A stretch of 64,000 nucleotides of DNA, taken from Membranipora membranacea (Eukaryota; Bryozoa; Gymnolaemata; Cheilostomatida; Membraniporidae). The notes beneath the pieces were generated by a model that saw only the letters and a program-made list of their open reading frames with translations, was not told the DNA's origin and searched no databases. The stretch is taken from NCBI GenBank assembly GCA_914767715.1, contig OU612066.1, forward strand, positions 22,542,283 through 22,606,282. Direction: 5' to 3'. This document shows, piece by piece, positions 60,885 to 64,000 of this stretch. Position 1 is the first letter of the stretch, and each line of letters starts with the position of its first letter. Position numbers and translations under genes: made by a program.

Positions 60885-60986
60885 TTTGGGACCATAGGCA
60901 TCTGGGGTTACAAGCATGGACATTGGCAATGTATATAATTATGCTTGTCACGCCAGATGCCCATGTTTGGGACATAGGAGCCGGGA
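60885..60986. mobile_element. Short hairpin MITE with direct-repeat flanks
   Basis: GCATCTGGGGTTACAAGCAT pairs with ATGCTTGTCACGCCAGATGC around about 30 bases. The flanks GTTTGGGACCATAGG and GTTTGGGACATAGG are direct repeats of each other, as expected for a target duplication. Confidence 0.7.
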
Positions 60987-61560
60987 GTTTGCTCCGACTC
61001 AGTGATTAGTAACACTAACACGACCGGGGTTCGAGTGATCTTGGCGAATTGAGTGACTACGCACAATAATGCTCATAGCCAAATGATTATTGCAAAGACT
61101 CTGTTTATGTGATCTTTGAGGTGTTTGAGTGATAAGGTGATTCTTGCAATTATTATATCAAAGCAGATATCAAAATATTTAAATTAAGGTATAGGTTCAG
61201 CGAAGAGTCTTTACGCTTAATCCGAATCCGATCCGAGGTTGAATTTATGGACCGATCCGATATCCGATTCGAGGTTGCCTACCCACCAAGCTCCTATCCT
61301 AGTCTCAGCTGTGAATCTTTCTCTTGTTGAGATGACAACTCCCGTATATCAGCCTGGTGTAGCAGCATCATCGGTGCCTGTCACTATACTTAAAGCACCC
61401 AAAGCTGTTGGTGTCAAAATAGATAGCTCATGTCTCTCAACATCAACGCAGGTAGATGTTAGTCTGATGCCTACATGTTTGTTTGAATCATGTAGGTTTA
61501 ATAAGGATAAGGACTGTCCAATATATCTGTCTTTTAGTTGCACTTTAACGCAATTTTTGT

Positions 61561-63089
61561 AAATTCAGCGGAGAAGGTTAAAAGGGTTTGAATGGTCAGG
61601 GTGTGTTGGTTGATCTTCTCACCTAATAATTGTTATCCACCTTTGGTGAATGTAGTGGAGGTGTCGGTGATCATGTCTATATCTATCCAAGTTTGATCAG
61701 GGATTATGGAATATACCCTCTCTGGGTTATATAATCAGGTTACAAGACACTAAAGTAATATATTTCTGGATTGTGATCAGACAATTCTCGTTTATACATA
61801 TTTTCGCTGACCATAACAAAAGCTCATTTATATAGCCGATTTTGGGGATTATACACTGTTTTTTTTTCGCCATTTTTAATCCTGCTTGCGTCCCATTAGT
61901 TCCCAAAATTCTCTAATTTCATCTATTCGAGGTACCATTTCAACCCCGAATCACCCCAAAAACACAGCATTATTGCAAACTTAGGGTAGTCAGCTGACTA
62001 GAAAACTTTTTGATACTGCAATCAGTTCGAGATGCCAAATACCCAGCGTATGTGATGGTGTATGCACATCATATCATAGATATTGTCCAGCTTCCTCGTG
62101 TAATGATGGGTACAATACAATATGAAACGGACTTAGCCATACAATATAGTTCTTATCCACAACCATAAAGTTTAGTACACAAGTACTCTGAGTTAGTCAT
62201 TTTGTTATGATTGAGAATCCCTCTATTTTTCAGGAAAATTCTGAAGCAGAAGGATATATATCTAATCAGATATAACTTGGTAGGCCTCTGTCTGACCTGT
62301 AGGGATCTCAAAAACGGAAGCACAGATTACGAGATTCATCATGACGACTTAACTCAAAATTATACAAATTATAAGGATCAAAGAAAGGTGTTTCGGCTTG
62401 TCGGGAATCGTTTCTAATCACGGATTATACGACAGCTCCAGTATGGATTATTCATCAAGATACTACAGTTATACTGCTAACTATAATAGGAGCTTATGAA
62501 TATCCGACATACTCAGTTAGCACATGACAAAAACATGAACTCTATATGACTCTCGTCTCCCAAAGATATGAAACAAAAATCAGGATATTAATGATGTATA
62601 AGATCAGTCCGGAATTATTTCTACCCTTGGATTATGTGGCTGCTCCTGTATGGATTATTCTTCAAGATTTTTCAGACCTCTATGTCAGTACACCCGCACA
62701 TATATGGTGAGTTTTGGTTTCGACCTCTGCTACTTTCAATACAAAATAAGTTAATTAGCTTTCTATAATTTTTTGTATTGGAACAGTAAAACACATGCAA
62801 CAAAATGACTGAAGCTGCAAAATGCAATTAACAGGGTACGAATATAACCAATAATGCATTGAATTATTGAAAACAAAATTGTAATCAACACAGCATGAAG
62901 ATATGTATAATGGAAAGACGCTATGATTATTTCATAAGAAAACTACACAAAAACTGGACCATGAACATAGAATAGCCTGTGAGCCAGTATGAGTGTAAGC
63001 ATAAAAATATATGTAGGGAGACACTATGAGATAATCCTGCGTATAGTGTTTCTCAAAAAACTCTTGGCAATCTTAAAACATTTGGTAAC
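61561..63089. other. Start of unit C
   Basis: 61838-62710 is the third copy of the conserved block at about 21530 and 46298. It includes an acceptor-like TTTTTCAG (about 62233) and an open frame 62211-62417 (CLTCRDLKNGSTDY, EIHHDD). Beyond 62710 it matches the 3' flank of the minus-strand acidic-protein gene. No intact gene. Confidence 0.5.
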
Positions 63090-63277
63090 TCATCTCTTTA
63101 TACCATGCTGAGCTTTGCGTGTAGCCGATAACTTGTTAGTAGCCTGAGAGCGTTTCTCACAGAGTCCTAATTTATCACTAGCTGTATCACACGGAATATG
63201 AGAGCTTTCATGCTGCACACATGTACCTGGTTCAGGTTTTATTTTGTCGTCAATTTCGCTAATCATCTCTACTGAAT
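63090..63277 (-). pseudogene. Acidic modular protein gene, unit C last exon
   Basis: Third copy of the last exon (DSVEMISEIDDKIKPEPG, then VQHESSHIPCDTASDKLGLC), with an acceptor at 63278-63279. It stops at TGA directly after GIKR, losing the basic tail VTKxFKxVKxF of the other two copies. The gene continues on the minus strand beyond the window, so its other exons cannot be judged. Confidence 0.7.
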
Positions 63278-64000
63278 CTAAAATCAGGTGAAGCATTTGT
63301 CAAAGTTTGCCCTCAATCACTGCTATACTCCATCAAGAGTTAGCCAGGGTAAGGAAATTTCTAATTTATTCATGATCTGTAGTACTCACCCTTGTTACAT
63401 CTATTAATTGTGAATCTTGAATACTCTCGGTATTGAATGAGAGTGATGGCCTTGGATGATGGTTAAGATTAACTAAGCAATGTCAAGATTAAAATTACTT
63501 TTCTGTGTAGTTGAGAATTTCTGCTTTTACGCTTTTCTCCATTATTGTTCTTAGTCCCCAAAAAATAGCTTACAGGTAAATAAACTAACAGAATTATTTT
63601 AGCGAATTGTGAGTAGATAACTCGAAATTTGTACAGCCTATTGTATTGCATATATTTATTTGTTTAAAGAGGTTTTCTAGAAAGTTTACAGATAACAGAG
63701 TAGTTAAAAAGTAACTTGTTTGAATCCACAGATAAAATATATAAAAGTGGTGCAATATTGTGAATGGCACTTGAGTGAGATGGGGAAGTCTATTTTACAC
63801 ACCCATGCAAAAATCTTTATTCGTTCAAAAGGATTTAAGGTAAATATGTACTACTTTCCCAGCCCCATATCAATCCTTGACCCATTTTAGTATGTAAGTT
63901 TATTGATTTCATTGCCACCGCTTTAAAGTTCGACAGACCCAATCTAGTGGTCGTTATGTTTTCAGAGTTCATGATTTAAGCTTGGCAAATGGACAGCTAG

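Larger units (their letters stand above)
59690..61560 (+). pseudogene. 3' fragments of a second C18orf63-like gene
   Basis: 59696-59850 matches the exon at 19042-19263 (MKPQIPSFLTKQ, LTNDLSVTSA, then INLKLSDKLSAK) but runs into a stop after SAK. 61286-61451 matches the exon near 19590 and is better preserved here (LVSAVNLSLVEMTTPVYQPG, then VTILKAPKAVGVKID, donor CGCAG|GTAGAT). The downstream non-coding block (GGAGAAGGTTAAA...) also matches 21195-21345, but the SAP-like last exon is missing. The SINE at 60173-60505 separates the two pieces. Clearly a relic; no DUF4708 exons are present. Confidence 0.75.
21530..61838. repeat. Tandem segmental duplication, units A and B
   Basis: Unit A (about 21530-46297) and unit B (about 46298-61837) share gene order and strand: conserved block, minus-strand acidic-protein gene, plus-strand TRIM gene, small ORF, TRIM 3' flank and SINE. 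Unit A is larger mainly because of the Kolobok insertion, the 1,557-bp segment, the extra 27-kb intergenic part and the triplicated first exons. Unit B keeps C18orf63-like fragments lost from A. A third unit begins at 61838. Confidence 0.85.

Noticed and set aside
61349-61543. Minus-strand ORF over the C18orf63-like relic
   Set aside because: Antisense shadow of the conserved plus-strand exon 61286-61451.
1-64000. Bacterial-type features (operons, CRISPR, Shine-Dalgarno sites)
   Set aside because: All supported genes are intron-containing and animal-type; no such features were seen.

Overview
Eukaryotic, AT-rich genomic DNA with many short GT-AG introns. The genes (RING/B-box/propeller TRIM proteins, a C18orf63/DUF4708-type protein, a peroxisomal acyl-CoA oxidase-type gene, a P2X7-C-terminal-type domain, THAP-Kolobok and MULE-like DNA transposons) point to an early-branching invertebrate animal. 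A sponge is my best guess; this is inference from gene style only. No rRNA genes, CRISPR arrays or operons are seen.

Layout. 1-700: a decayed ~76-bp tandem repeat. 701-5498: a complete DNA transposon with two 340-bp terminal inverted repeats and an 8-bp target duplication (AACATAAC). It carries a spliced gene with a CARF-like zinc-binding region, the Cys half of an Ulp1-type protease and a PHD finger; no transposase is visible. 6644-11071: an acyl-CoA oxidase-type gene on the + strand with a frameshift and no recognisable C-terminal catalytic region. 14380-15847: a TRIM gene fragment (RING plus B-box 1). 16696-20675: a C18orf63-like gene ending in a SAP-like helix pair.

21.5-64 kb is a tandem segmental duplication (unit A about 21.5-46.3 kb, unit B about 46.3-61.8 kb, start of unit C to the window end). 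Each full unit has a divergent pair. One member is a minus-strand gene for an unrecognised acidic modular protein (intact 364-aa copy at 22544-25539, broken copy at 47491-50281, third copy cut by the window end). The other is a plus-strand TRIM gene: RING, B-box 1, B-box 2, coiled coil, NHL-like propeller (30213-43586, 643 aa; 52299-56538, 645 aa). A small single-exon ORF follows (44456-44746, dead in unit B). Degraded 3' pieces of the C18orf63-like gene remain in unit B.

The two units differ mainly by mobile DNA. The TRIM intron between B-box 1 and B-box 2 in unit A holds a ~7.6-kb insertion. It contains an apparently intact 13-exon THAP-Kolobok transposase (658 aa, minus strand) and a convergent, decayed ORF with a P2X7-type C-terminal domain. 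A 1,557-bp segment flanked by a 12-bp direct repeat, a 270-bp SINE with a 9-bp target duplication, and a foldback element with a nested hAT-like MITE also distinguish the units. If the paired genes act together, the likely theme is ubiquitin ligation by the TRIM proteins with the acidic protein as a co-duplicated partner; that link rests only on synteny.
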